NCBI RefSeq assembly: GCF_000620165.1
Contig: NZ_JHVN01000003.1
Coordinates: 62,001 to 126,000, forward strand
Source of the DNA: Anoxybacillus tepidamans PS2
Lineage (GTDB): Bacteria > Bacillota > Bacilli > Bacillales > Anoxybacillaceae
Direction of reading: 5' to 3'
Length of the DNA: 64,000 bases
Shown: positions 37,236-46,671 of the stretch, one piece after another
Layout of the letters: each line of letters opens with the position of its first letter
How positions within the stretch are numbered: the stretch's first letter is position 1
The notes under the pieces: generated by a model
What the model was told of the DNA's origin: nothing
Databases searched by the model: none
Seen by the model: only the letters and a program-made list of their open reading frames with translations
Program-made: the position numbers and the translations under genes

Positions 37236-39425
37236 CTATCGCCATTCTTTTAACAACCACACCGCACTTAAAAAATCGCCACGGCGAGTCGGTGCGTTTA
37301 GGCCGATATACATTAATTCATCTCCTCCATATACTTCACCGCTGCCGATCATTTCATAGTTTTTGTTTGGATCAAGCCCCTTGAGCCGGAAGAAAGACAG
37401 CGGGGCGTTTGCTTCCGAAAGCATGCGGAAATAGGCGACGAATGCTTCTGAACGATCCTCCGATACGAACATCCAAGCTGCTTCATTCCCTTCAAACGGG
37501 CTTAAAATGCGATAAAACGTTCCGAACTGGACAAGACGGCGAATTTGTTTGTAAAAAGCGATTTGCTCTTTCACTTGCTCCCGCTCTTTGTCGCTCAATT
37601 TTGTGACATCGAGCTCATAGCCAAAATTGCCTGACATCGCTACATGGCCCCTTGTTTCTAGCGGTGTGACACGGCGCACTTGATGGTTCGGGACAGTTGA
37701 AACGTGCGCCCCCATCGCGATTGCCGGGTATACAAGGCTTGTGCCGTATTGAATTTTTAAGCGTGAGACGGCATCGGTATTGTCACTCGTCCACGTTTGC
37801 GGCATGTAATAAAGGATGCCCGGGTCGAAGCGCCCGCCGCCGCCAGAGCAGCTTTCAAACAAAATGTGCGGAAAGCGCGACGTGATTTCATCCATGACCC
37901 GATACAATCCGAGCATATAGCGATGCGCTGTTTCCCGCTGGCGCTCCGGCGGCAAAGCGGCGGAACCAACTTCCGTCATGTGGCGGTTCATATCCCATTT
38001 TACATATGAGATCGGCGCACTTTTAAGCACGTTGGAAATCGTTTCAATGATGTAATCGCACACGTCTTGGCGCGAGTAATCAAGCACGAGCTGATTCCGC
38101 CCTTCCGAACGCGGACGGTTCGGCACATGCAAGCACCAGTCGGGATGTTTTCGATACAATTCGCTGTCGACCGAGATCATTTCTGGTTCAACCCATAGGC
38201 CAAACTGCATGCCCATGCTGTTGATATGCTGCGCCAATCCTTTCAGTCCGTGCGGCAGCTTTCGCCTGTCAACGAACCAATCGCCAAGCGAGCTTTTGTC
38301 GTTGTCGCGTTTTCCAAACCAGCCGTCATCCAACACAAACAATTCGATTCCTAATTCCGCCGCCGCTTTCGCGAGCTGCAAAATTTTTTCCTCATTGAAA
38401 CGGAAATATGTCGCTTCCCAGTTGTTGATCAGAATGGGGCGTTCGCGATCCCGGAACACGCCGCGGGCGAGCCGGGTGCGATATAATTCGTGGAACGTTT
38501 GCGACATTCCATTCAGCCCTTGATCCGAATACACCATGACCACTTCCGGCGTCTGAAACGATTCTCCCGGCGCAAGCAGCCATGTAAAATCAAATGGATT
38601 AATACCGAGCGACACGCGCGTTGTATGAAACTGATCGACCTCGATTTGAGCGAGGAAATTGCCGCTGTATACAAGGCTAAACCCGTACACTTCCCCAGCA
38701 TCTTCATTTGTATCTTTCCGCAATAAAGCGATAAACGGGTTTTGTTGGTGGCTGCTCGCCCCGCGGCGGCTTTCGATCGACTGCATCCCTGTCTGCAGCG
38801 CCTTCCGCTCTATATATCGCTCTCGCGCCCACGCTCCCGGCAGGTGGATCCATTCATAATCCGCATCGCGAAAATCGATATTCATGCTTAAGGCGCGCAG
38901 CAGCTTAATCCGCTCCGACCCGAGGTTATCAAAACGGACAGAGCGGGCAATAACGTTCCATTTTTCATACACCGTATACAGCAGCGTGACCTGCAAGCCA
39001 ATCAATTCATCTTTTAAAATTAGCTCTAACGTTTCCGCCTCGGCTTCATGCTCGACATACGTAGCCGGCAACCCTTTCAGCCTCGGCTTTCCTTTATAAA
39101 TGCGATGCGCCCGATAGCGCAAATCCGAAATGGTTGACCCGTTCTCTAACTGCACTTGATACGCCGGCGCACGAAAATCCGTATTGCCGTATGCTGGATA
39201 CTCCTGCGGCAGCGTATCTAACGAAAAGGTGCGATCGGAAGGGTCAGGGTTGGGGGAAAAGGCGCGGTCAAGAAATGTCAGCTTCCTTGGCATGTTCGCT
39301 GCCTGAACCTTTTTTCCCCAATAAAGGTGGGCCACATATCCCGAACGAAAAATTTGCATGATGTAACTCGTATCGCCTGCTTGTAGGTGGAAAGCTTTGT
39401 TTGATGGATCAAATGCAATCCCCAT
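37236..39425 (-). CDS. GH36 alpha-galactosidase
   Basis: A 729-residue protein, the length of the tetrameric Geobacillus enzymes AgaN/AgaA/AgaB. An N-terminal beta-sandwich is followed by the catalytic barrel with nucleophile Asp in YVKWDMNRHM, acid/base Asp in WTSDNTDAVS, and the CSGGGGRFD loop that reads the galactose C4-OH. It has no signal peptide, so it acts on imported raffinose-family sugars. GAGGAGGAG precedes the ATG. It is the last gene of the alpha-galactoside unit. Confidence 0.94.
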   Translation of the reverse strand: MGIAFDPSNKAFHLQAGDTSYIMQIFRSGYVAHLYWGKKVQAANMPRKLTFLDRAFSPNPDPSDRTFSLDTLPQEYPAYGNTDFRAPAYQVQLENGSTISDLRYRAHRIYKGKPRLKGLPATYVEHEAEAETLELILKDELIGLQVTLLYTVYEKWNVIARSVRFDNLGSERIKLLRALSMNIDFRDADYEWIHLPGAWARERYIERKALQTGMQSIESRRGASSHQQNPFIALLRKDTNEDAGEVYGFSLVYSGNFLAQIEVDQFHTTRVSLGINPFDFTWLLAPGESFQTPEVVMVYSDQGLNGMSQTFHELYRTRLARGVFRDRERPILINNWEATYFRFNEEKILQLAKAAAELGIELFVLDDGWFGKRDNDKSSLGDWFVDRRKLPHGLKGLAQHINSMGMQFGLWVEPEMISVDSELYRKHPDWCLHVPNRPRSEGRNQLVLDYSRQDVCDYIIETISNVLKSAPISYVKWDMNRHMTEVGSAALPPERQRETAHRYMLGLYRVMDEITSRFPHILFESCSGGGGRFDPGILYYMPQTWTSDNTDAVSRLKIQYGTSLVYPAIAMGAHVSTVPNHQVRRVTPLETRGHVAMSGNFGYELDVTKLSDKEREQVKEQIAFYKQIRRLVQFGTFYRILSPFEGNEAAWMFVSEDRSEAFVAYFRMLSEANAPLSFFRLKGLDPNKNYEMIGSGEVYGGDELMYIGLNAPTRRGDFLSAVWLLKEWR

Positions 39426-39450
39426 TTCTTCTCCTCCTCTTTTCGATAAA

Positions 39451-40269
39451 CTATTTGATTGCTCCTCTTGTTACTCCGCCAATAATCCACTTTTGTGCAA
39501 ATAGATATACGATAATCATCGGTGATAATGCCATCAAATAGGAAGCAAACGCAAGATTATAGTCGGTGCCGAACTCCGACTGAAAAACATATTGCACTAG
39601 CGGGAGTGTCATATGTTCTTGATCATTTAATATAATGAGCGGCAATAAGAAATCATTCCAAGCCCATAAACAAGTTAAAATACCAACTGTTGCGTTAATA
39701 GGAGCCATCAGTGGAAAGATGATGCGCCAAAATACCCCCCACGTGCTGCATCCATCCACAATAGCGGCTTCCTCCAACTCTTTTGGAATGGAACGAATAT
39801 AACCAACATAAATAAAGATATTAAATGCAACTCCATACACTACATACAGAACAACAAGCCCGCTTGGATTGTTCATGTCAAATGCGGATGTTTGTTTCAC
39901 AATAGGCAACATAATAATAGGAAACGGAATAAATAATGCACTCACAAAGTAGTAATACAAAAACTTGAAAAATTTCCGATGCATATTTCGGGCAATGGCA
40001 TAAGCCACCATCGAATTTGTTAAAATCGTCAGTATCACGGCCGTGACCGTAATATATACGCTATTTTTAAATGCTTGAAAAAAGTTCGTTGCCTTGATCG
40101 CCTTTGCGAAATTTTCAATATGGAAGCCCATCGGCGGCGACAACACGGAGTTTGCCAATTCCTCCGGCGTTTTCAACGCAATAGATACCGCCATATACAA
40201 AGGAAATAAAATAAACAGCGCACCTGCAGCAATCAAAAACGTCACAATCCAGTTTGTTTTCTTTTCCAT
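39451..40269 (-). CDS. alpha-galactoside ABC transporter permease (MsmG type)
   Basis: A 272-residue protein with six helices and the EAA loop EAAIVDGCSTWGVFWRIIFP. Its ATG overlaps the stop of the upstream permease (TAATG), so the two should be translated together. Confidence 0.88.
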   Translation of the reverse strand: MEKKTNWIVTFLIAAGALFILFPLYMAVSIALKTPEELANSVLSPPMGFHIENFAKAIKATNFFQAFKNSVYITVTAVILTILTNSMVAYAIARNMHRKFFKFLYYYFVSALFIPFPIIMLPIVKQTSAFDMNNPSGLVVLYVVYGVAFNIFIYVGYIRSIPKELEEAAIVDGCSTWGVFWRIIFPLMAPINATVGILTCLWAWNDFLLPLIILNDQEHMTLPLVQYVFQSEFGTDYNLAFASYLMALSPMIIVYLFAQKWIIGGVTRGAIK

Positions 40270-41201
40270 TACAGATCCACTTCCCGTTTTTGCAAAAATT
40301 TAATTTGTGCAATTGATATCACCATGATGACGATAAAATAAATGACCGAATTCGCTGATTGATATGCAAACTCCCCGCCTTGGAATCCGCTGTTATAAAT
40401 TAGCAGCGAAATTGATTCTGTTGCTCTTCCAGGTCCTCCTCCTGTCAATGCCACCACTTGGTCAAATACCATCAAAAAATTTTTCATCGCCAAGACCATA
40501 TTGATCGTAAAAAACGGTGCAATCATTGGGAATGTAATGTGCCAAAAGTTTTGCCATTTGCTCGCTCCATCAAGGCTCGAAGCTTCATATAGCTCAGGTG
40601 GAACCGTCTGCAGCCCCGTTAAATATAAAATCGTATTGAACGCACACGCCTGCCATACTGCAACAACGACAATTCCAAGCCAGGCCCATTTCTCATTTCC
40701 TAAAATATTGGTAGCCAATACGCCAATCCCCAACTTCTCCCCCAGTAAAGGAAGAACGTTGGCAAACAAATAGTTAAAAATATACCCGACAACGAGAACA
40801 CTCAAAATATTCGGTAGAAAATAGACAGCTCGGAAAAAGTTTTTTAGCTTAATATTTTCGTTTAAACCAAGCGCAATTGCTAAACTTAATATATTTACCA
40901 AGATGGTAGAAATAAGCGCAAACTTAAAAGTAAATAAATATGAGTGAAGTACATTTTCATCTTGGAATAAATAATAATAGTTTTTTAGTCCAACAAAATC
41001 ATATGTTAAACTTAACCCGTCCCAGTTGGTGAAAGAATAAAAAATGCCTTGAATTGCTGGAAAGGTATGAAACGTCGCGAATAAAAGCACGGCAGGAACC
41101 GTCATAAGATAAATAGTGACACTTTTTGTTTTTTTTATTTTTCTACTAACAAAATGAAGAAGTAGCTTTCGGTTTTGAATCACCATACTTTCTTTCTGCA
41201 T
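40269..41201 (-). CDS. alpha-galactoside ABC transporter permease (MsmF type)
   Basis: A 310-residue protein with six helices and the EAA loop YEASSLDGASKWQNFWHITFP in its usual position. AGGAGGCG precedes the ATG. Similar in order and size to MsmF/RafF-type permeases. Confidence 0.88.
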   Translation of the reverse strand: MQKESMVIQNRKLLLHFVSRKIKKTKSVTIYLMTVPAVLLFATFHTFPAIQGIFYSFTNWDGLSLTYDFVGLKNYYYLFQDENVLHSYLFTFKFALISTILVNILSLAIALGLNENIKLKNFFRAVYFLPNILSVLVVGYIFNYLFANVLPLLGEKLGIGVLATNILGNEKWAWLGIVVVAVWQACAFNTILYLTGLQTVPPELYEASSLDGASKWQNFWHITFPMIAPFFTINMVLAMKNFLMVFDQVVALTGGGPGRATESISLLIYNSGFQGGEFAYQSANSVIYFIVIMVISIAQIKFLQKREVDL

Positions 41202-41262
41202 TGTATCGCCTCCTATGCAAAAGAGAAGAAAAAATAAGTATGTACTGTTTTCTTCTCTTTTC

Positions 41263-42504
41263 CTACTTACGCCCTTGTACTTTTGTCCATTCCGCGTCTA
41301 GTGCTTTTAAAAATTTGCCCACATCTTTATCGTGAGTTAATTGCTGCAAGTAATTTGCTAGATTTACGCTTGGAGGAATATAGTGATCTGGAAAGTCAAC
41401 AAGTGCTCCTTTTACAAAGCTTTCCTTCAATCCGTCTAGCGTTGGATCATCCTGTGACAGCTGTTTGATAGCAGAAAACGCATTCTGTTCCGTAATATAC
41501 GCCTTCGCATTCTCCACCTTTAATAAGAAATCAACAAATTTCTTCGCTTCTTTCTGATGATGTGATGTCTTTGAAATGGCCAAAAGAAGATCGACCCCGG
41601 ATACTAGTTTTGTTTGTGTTGGCTCATTTGTTACGGGATATGGAAATACCCCTAATTCAATATTCGGATTGGCTTTTTTAATTTCAGGAATGGCCCAAAT
41701 GCCCTGTAAATACATCGCTGATGCGCCTTTGGCAAACGCGACGTTGCCATCATTATATCCTTTGCCAAAACTATCTTTATGTCCATATTCCAGTAATCTC
41801 ACAAATTTTTCAGCAGCTTCTTTATGTCCTTCTTTGAAAGTTACCTTTCCTTTGTTCAAGTCTTTGAAAAATGTGTCTCCTTGCGTGTTCGCGGCAAGCG
41901 CATTATAGACTGGCAATGTTGTCCAAGCATCCTTAAACGTAAAATAGAACGGTGTTTTTCCTGATGATTTGATTTTCTCCGCCGTCTCAATCAATTCGTC
42001 CCACGTTTTTGGAACGGTTAATCCAAGCTCTTGAAATATCGCCTTATTATAAATGACCCCATCTGCGTTTGCGGCATATGGGATCGCATACACTCGATCT
42101 AATTCAGTTACATCGCGCAGCATTTGAACGTAAGCGGGCTGAATGTTAGCAAGTTCCGGCGCCTTTGTTACATCTTCAAACACTCCAACCTTTGACAGCT
42201 CCGCAAATGTCGAATCTGCTCCGATTCCGACCACATCCGGTATATCACGCTTAGCTACACGCGTTTTCAAAACGGTTTCCGCTTCTGGCGGATTGACGTT
42301 TACTACATCAATGTTTGGATTTTCTTTCTCAAATTTTTTAATTAATTTATCAAAAGTGTCTTTTGCCTCAGGTTTATAATGAAAGAACTCGATTTTCACT
42401 TTATTTCCTGAGCCGTTTGATGCCTCTTCACTTTTGCTTCCGCAGGCGCCAAGCACTGAGAAAGCTAGTGTGCTGAACACGACAAATGATATTGTTCTTT
42501 TCAT
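41263..42504 (-). CDS. alpha-galactoside-binding lipoprotein (MsmE type)
   Basis: A 413-residue family 1 solute-binding protein with lipobox SVLGACGS and the binding-fold start VKIEFFHYKPEA. GGGGGAG precedes the ATG. Specificity for raffinose/melibiose-type sugars is inferred from the neighbouring GH36 enzyme. Confidence 0.88.
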   Translation of the reverse strand: MKRTISFVVFSTLAFSVLGACGSKSEEASNGSGNKVKIEFFHYKPEAKDTFDKLIKKFEKENPNIDVVNVNPPEAETVLKTRVAKRDIPDVVGIGADSTFAELSKVGVFEDVTKAPELANIQPAYVQMLRDVTELDRVYAIPYAANADGVIYNKAIFQELGLTVPKTWDELIETAEKIKSSGKTPFYFTFKDAWTTLPVYNALAANTQGDTFFKDLNKGKVTFKEGHKEAAEKFVRLLEYGHKDSFGKGYNDGNVAFAKGASAMYLQGIWAIPEIKKANPNIELGVFPYPVTNEPTQTKLVSGVDLLLAISKTSHHQKEAKKFVDFLLKVENAKAYITEQNAFSAIKQLSQDDPTLDGLKESFVKGALVDFPDHYIPPSVNLANYLQQLTHDKDVGKFLKALDAEWTKVQGRK

Positions 42505-42528
42505 TCCAAACTCCCCCGTTTCGTTTAT

Positions 42529-42542
42529 TGTTAACGCTTACT
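42529..42542 (-). promoter_or_regulatory. cre-like site before the binding-protein gene
   Basis: On the minus strand AGTAAGCGTTAACA differs from the cre consensus TGWAANCGNTNWCA only in its first base. It lies 25 bp upstream of the start codon, between the LacI-type gene and the transporter genes. Confidence 0.6.
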
Positions 42543-42576
42543 TTTACAAACAACTCGCTTCTGGGAATGTTCCTGA

Positions 42577-43626
42577 TCACTCACCTCCTTTAAAGGAGCC
42601 ATGTTCCTTTTTTGGTGCACAGCTTTCACGAATAATGAGCTTAGCTGGCGTAAGAATTTTAACTGGGATGCTTCTTCCGTTCATTCGTTCATACAAAGCG
42701 TTTGCCGCAATCTCCCCCATTTCATACGCATACATTTTGACCGTGGAAAGTGGAGGATTTAAAAATGCAGCTGCGTCAATATCGTCAAAGCTAATAATGG
42801 AAATGTCGTCCGGTACTCTTAATCCAGCTTGATGAATCGCATGAAGAGCACCAATTGCCATCGGATCGCTGGCAATCACAAAAGCGCGGGGTAAATCTCC
42901 TAATTCAATTGCTTTTTTCATTAGCTCATAGCCTTCTGAAGGTCCCCAATTTCCAATGAAAACATGTTTTGGTTCGTATAGCCCCATTGCTTTCATCTTT
43001 TTTTCAAAAACTCTCTTTCGAATATCATCTACTTCATAACTTTTTTCTCCGTTTAACTTCTTAATTGTTTCAGATCCACCTATATACCCGATTTTTGTAT
43101 GACCAAGCTCAATGAGGTAATCTACGATGCCTTCCGTGGCCGTTTCTAAATCCGAACAGACGATATCATACCCATCTATACTATGGATGACTTGATTTAC
43201 CAATACGACATGGTCGCTTTCCGGAAAATAGCGTCTAATGTCTTCAAGATCAATGCTGCCTATCACGATTAAGCCATCAAATTTACTTAAATCGTTCACC
43301 TCTGCACCGTTGGCACGGATCACAGAAGAAATGTGAATAGGCAATTGTTCACACTGTTCCTCAATACCTTGACGGATCGAAGCAAAATACGGATCGCTGG
43401 CTTCATCGTGCTGTGAAACAGCCAGCAGGAGAGCGATGTTATATACTCCTTTCTTCTTTTTAGAGTAACGTTTTTGGGAAGGCTTATAGTTAAGCTGCTG
43501 GGCGATATTAAAAACCCGTTGGCGCGTTTCCTCAGAAACTGAAAGAGTCGTATCGTTACTCAAAATTCTCGACACTGTTGCAACCGACACATTTGCTGCT
43601 TGCGCAATATCCTTCATCGTAACCAT
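42577..43626 (-). CDS. LacI-family regulator of the alpha-galactoside unit
   Basis: A 349-residue protein with an N-terminal helix-turn-helix ([19 protein letters not shown]) and effector domain; it is closely similar in layout to the regulator at 15802-16821 (GEKSYEVDDIRKR insert, IASDPMAIGALHAIHQAGLR). First gene of the unit, in the position of MsmR/RafR regulators, probably released by an alpha-galactoside. Confidence 0.87.
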   Translation of the reverse strand: MVTMKDIAQAANVSVATVSRILSNDTTLSVSEETRQRVFNIAQQLNYKPSQKRYSKKKKGVYNIALLLAVSQHDEASDPYFASIRQGIEEQCEQLPIHISSVIRANGAEVNDLSKFDGLIVIGSIDLEDIRRYFPESDHVVLVNQVIHSIDGYDIVCSDLETATEGIVDYLIELGHTKIGYIGGSETIKKLNGEKSYEVDDIRKRVFEKKMKAMGLYEPKHVFIGNWGPSEGYELMKKAIELGDLPRAFVIASDPMAIGALHAIHQAGLRVPDDISIISFDDIDAAAFLNPPLSTVKMYAYEMGEIAANALYERMNGRSIPVKILTPAKLIIRESCAPKKEHGSFKGGE

Positions 43627-43804
43627 TCAATCACCACACCCAAAGTATTTTAGTTAATTTTAGTTAAATTTACTTGTTTTATTAAGTAAAATCTAACAAA
43701 AAATTATTAAAATATCAATAATTTTTCGAAAAATTTATTTTTATAATGTGATTCATAATATATTCTCAAAGATTTTCTTATTTATTTTTACTTAAATTTA
43801 TCTA
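43627..43804 (-). promoter_or_regulatory. Promoter/operator region of the alpha-galactoside unit
   Basis: Very AT-rich. ATTTACTTG and TTAAGTAAAAT (43669-43692) form an inverted repeat with TTTACTT/AAGTAAA arms, and TTTAGTTAA is repeated in tandem beside it (43649-43667). These match the half-sites at galK and at 35085-35104. The exact -35/-10 was not resolved. Confidence 0.5.
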
Positions 43805-43837
43805 ATAAAAAACGATGTCTATCGCTAGACATCGTTT
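43805..43837 (-). terminator. Terminator of glpD
   Basis: On the minus strand AAACGATGTCT pairs with AGACATCGTTT and runs into a T-rich tail. Confidence 0.88.
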
Positions 43838-45495
43838 CAATTGCTTCTCCCTTTTATTTCTCCCGCTGCTTCTTTCACGGCTATTTCCATTTCTTCTTTA
43901 TACTCTTGCGTTTGCTCCTCCGTCCACTGCAAATACTCCGCCATAAAGCGAATCACCGCCTCCTTCCACTTCCGCACCCACGCAATGTTAAAAAAGAGGG
44001 CTCCAGTGCGGCGGATGAAATAGTCGGCGGGCGTCGCGGCTATTTCATATTCGATTGCGTACAAAAGCGTCGCAAACAACTCGCGCGGAAGATGCGATTC
44101 GGGGCGGTAGCGCTCGCTGGTGGCAAACAGCTGATCGACGTTCGTGCCGTATTGTTTGGCGAGGCGCAGTCCTTCTTCTTTTGTAAATCCGTATCGTTTC
44201 GCCTCTTCCGCTTTCCTTTCGACAAATGCAGGGAACAAATGCGAGCCGCCGACATCTCCCCCTGAAATCGGCAGCGACTTCGTTTGGCACGGCAGAAATG
44301 AGATCCCCTCTTCCTCTTCGAGCTGCTTTGCCGCTAAATCGACCGCCGCTTCCGCCATTTTTCGGTAGCCGGTCAGCTTTCCGCCTGCAATCGTAATGAG
44401 GCCGGACGGCGACTGCCAAATTTCATCTTTCCGCGAAATTTCTGATGGATTTTTTCCTTTTTCGTAGATCAGCGGCCGAACGCCGGCCCAGCTTGATTCA
44501 ATATCATCAGCTGATAAGTGTGTAGACGGAAACATATAACGGACCGCCCGCAGCAAATATTCGCGGTCTTCTTCCGTCGCCGTCGGATGCGCGAGATCGC
44601 CTTCATAAAACGTATCGGTCGTGCCGACATATGTTTTACCGTCGCGCGGAATCGCGAAAATCATGCGGCCATCGGGCGCGTCAAAGTAGATTGCTTGCTT
44701 GAGAGGGAAGCGGATTTGGTCGATGACGAGGTGAACTCCTTTTGTAATTTTTAACATTTTTCCATATTTTGAACGATCTTTCTCGCGCAATACATCTACC
44801 CACGGCCCGGCGGCATTGATTATTTTTTTCGCATGCACCTCATACGTCCGTCCGCTTAACATATCGCGGCAGCGGACACCGGTCATTTTGCCGTTTTCAT
44901 ACAAAAATGTTTCCGCCCTCGTATAATTAACTGCATGCGCTCCGCATTCGACCGCCTTTTTCATCACCTCGATCGTCAAGCGGGCATCATCGGTGCGATA
45001 CTCCACATAATAGCCGCCGCCGACAAGCCCTTCCCGTTTTAAAAGCGGCTCTTTTTTCAGCGCTTCTTCCGCACTTAGCATCGTCCGCCGCTCACTTTTT
45101 TTCACGCCCGCCAAATAATCGTATATCCAGAGCCCGATCGACGTGCTCCACTTGCCGAACGTCCCTTCTTTGTAAATCGGCAGCAGCATCCACTCCGGCG
45201 TCGTGACGTGCGGACCATTTTCATACACAATGGCGCGCTCTTTTCCGACTTCCGCCACCATTTTCACTTCGAACTGCTTTAAATATCGAAGCCCGCCGTG
45301 CACGAGCTTCGTTGATCGGCTTGACGTTCCTGCGGCAAAATCTTGCATCTCGATCAGCGCCGTTTTCATGCCCCTTGCCGCCGCATCAAGCGCGATCCCG
45401 CAGCCTGTAATCCCCCCGCCAATCACTAGCAGATCATAAGATGTTCGGCTCATTTCTTCGAGATACTCGCGGCGTTTCGCTCCTGAACATCGCAT
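43837..45495 (-). CDS. glpD: Aerobic glycerol-3-phosphate dehydrogenase
   Basis: A 552-residue flavoprotein. The FAD-binding motif [20 protein letters not shown] is at about residue 20, the substrate-region motif [12 protein letters not shown] follows, and the C-terminal helical cap is present. It oxidises glycerol-3-phosphate to dihydroxyacetone phosphate at the membrane. The start is ATG 45495 with GGAGAGGG upstream; the longer frame runs back through the leader hairpin. Expression is likely controlled by GlpP antitermination. Confidence 0.94.
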   Translation of the reverse strand: MRCSGAKRREYLEEMSRTSYDLLVIGGGITGCGIALDAAARGMKTALIEMQDFAAGTSSRSTKLVHGGLRYLKQFEVKMVAEVGKERAIVYENGPHVTTPEWMLLPIYKEGTFGKWSTSIGLWIYDYLAGVKKSERRTMLSAEEALKKEPLLKREGLVGGGYYVEYRTDDARLTIEVMKKAVECGAHAVNYTRAETFLYENGKMTGVRCRDMLSGRTYEVHAKKIINAAGPWVDVLREKDRSKYGKMLKITKGVHLVIDQIRFPLKQAIYFDAPDGRMIFAIPRDGKTYVGTTDTFYEGDLAHPTATEEDREYLLRAVRYMFPSTHLSADDIESSWAGVRPLIYEKGKNPSEISRKDEIWQSPSGLITIAGGKLTGYRKMAEAAVDLAAKQLEEEEGISFLPCQTKSLPISGGDVGGSHLFPAFVERKAEEAKRYGFTKEEGLRLAKQYGTNVDQLFATSERYRPESHLPRELFATLLYAIEYEIAATPADYFIRRTGALFFNIAWVRKWKEAVIRFMAEYLQWTEEQTQEYKEEMEIAVKEAAGEIKGRSN

Positions 45496-45515
45496 ATTGC
45501 CCTCTCCTTTCTTGC

Positions 45516-45578
45516 GGAAAACAAAAGAGACCACAACAAACACGACAAGCCTTTGCTTATCATGTATGCGTGGTCTCT
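45516..45578 (-). promoter_or_regulatory. glpD leader terminator, GlpP antitermination target
   Basis: On the minus strand AGAGACCAC pairs with GTGGTCTCT around a 35-nt loop that itself contains AAGCAAAGGCTT, followed by TTTTGTTTTC. It lies between a TATAAT at 45612-45617 and the glpD start, as in the B. subtilis glpD leader controlled by GlpP. Confidence 0.8.
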
Positions 45579-45611
45579 CCTGATCTCCTGACATGTTATT
45601 AACTTAACTCC

Positions 45612-45617
45612 ATTATA
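45612..45617 (-). promoter_or_regulatory. glpD promoter -10
   Basis: Perfect TATAAT on the minus strand about 110 nt before the start codon. The -35 is poor. The spacing places the leader terminator within the transcript. Confidence 0.5.
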
Positions 45618-45723
45618 ATCAAAAATCGTCTGTTTGCCTAGGCTAAATTGCTGTAACACAAATGTTGATTATCCATTGTTTTTCTAAAATATGGATAAAT
45701 AAAAACTTCTCTGCTTCTTCGCT

Positions 45724-45830
45724 CGGACAAGAACGCTAGCCTGCAAATCCATTTGCCCGCAAAGCGTTCATTGTTCGAGGGGGCATGCTAGGCACGTCAG
45801 TCGGCAAGCTGGGCTGCGCCGACTACAGCA
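45724..45830. repeat. Two large palindromes between glpP and glpD
   Basis: The first (45724-45778) pairs CGGACAA-GAACGCT with AGCGTTC-ATTGTTCG, with an inner CAAAT/ATTTG stem. The second (about 45800-45828) pairs AGTCGGC with GCCGACT. Neither has a T-run, so they do not look like simple terminators. Their role is unknown. Confidence 0.6.
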
Positions 45831-45853
45831 GAAAAGCTAGCAATCAAACAATG

Positions 45854-46441
45854 TCAATTGGTTTTTATTGGATCATCAACACAGCTGTTGCTGTAATATT
45901 CCCACAAATGATGATTCGACGTCGTAATCGCCACGGCGCCTGCTTCAAGCGCCTGTTTAACATCGTTCACCGTGCGCACAAGCCCGCCAGCGAAAATCGG
46001 AATGCCTGTCCGCTCTTTGACTTCGCGGATGACGTGCGGCATCGCCCCGGGCATCACCTCGATGAAGTCGGGATGCGTCTTTTCTAAAAGCTGATAACTT
46101 TTCTCAAGCGCGTGCGAGTCAAGCAAAAAAATCCGCTGAATGGCTAACACTTTTTTTTGCTTCGCTTTCGTAATGACGCTTCCCCTTGTGGAAATCAATC
46201 CAAACGGCTTGAATTCTTGGCATAAATATTCCGCCGCATACTCGTCATGGCTCAATCCTTGAATAAGGTCGGCATGAACAATTAAATTTTTCCCGTGCTC
46301 GCGTCCATAACGAAACACGCTCTTCAGCTGGGAAATATGTAGTTCTAATAGCACTCCATACACATACGGGCTGCGCAAAAATTTCTCAAAATCTTTCATC
46401 GTTTTGATGGCGGGAATGATGGTTTGCTGATGAATGCCCAA
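45854..46441 (-). CDS. glpP: Glycerol uptake operon antiterminator GlpP
   Basis: A 195-residue TIM-barrel-like protein with family segments VLLELHISQLKS, LIVHADLIQGLS and the C-terminal GAVAITTSNHHLWEY. GlpP binds glycerol-3-phosphate and the glpD/glpFK leader RNA to prevent termination. The start is a TTG at 46441, with GGAGAGGAGG eight bases upstream. glpFK are not between glpP and glpD here. Confidence 0.92.
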   Translation of the reverse strand: MGIHQQTIIPAIKTMKDFEKFLRSPYVYGVLLELHISQLKSVFRYGREHGKNLIVHADLIQGLSHDEYAAEYLCQEFKPFGLISTRGSVITKAKQKKVLAIQRIFLLDSHALEKSYQLLEKTHPDFIEVMPGAMPHVIREVKERTGIPIFAGGLVRTVNDVKQALEAGAVAITTSNHHLWEYYSNSCVDDPIKTN

Positions 46442-46470
46442 AAAGCATCCTCCTCTCCCCGTTCACCGGC

Positions 46471-46671
46471 TCATGATTCGTGGTTTTTCGCTGTTTCAAG
46501 CGCCGCCAAACAAGATGGCGAGATCATCGTCCGCGGCTTGCAGGCGCTAATTTTAATCCCCCGTTTTTGAAATTTCTCGATCACGTGATGAATCGCTTTT
46601 TTGGGGCGATTCATCGTTCCATGTAAATGGGCTTCCATTCCTCTTCTCACCTTTCTTTTGTTTTTCGTCAT
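46471..46671 (-). CDS. Small basic protein after the histidine kinase gene
   Basis: 66 codons if it starts at the ATGA that overlaps the kinase stop, or 55 if it starts at ATG 46638, which has AAAGGTG and AGAGGA upstream and seems more likely. Helical and basic with two cysteines (ISACKPRTMISPSCL). No family recognised. Confidence 0.45.
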   Translation of the reverse strand: MTKNKRKVRRGMEAHLHGTMNRPKKAIHHVIEKFQKRGIKISACKPRTMISPSCLAALETAKNHES

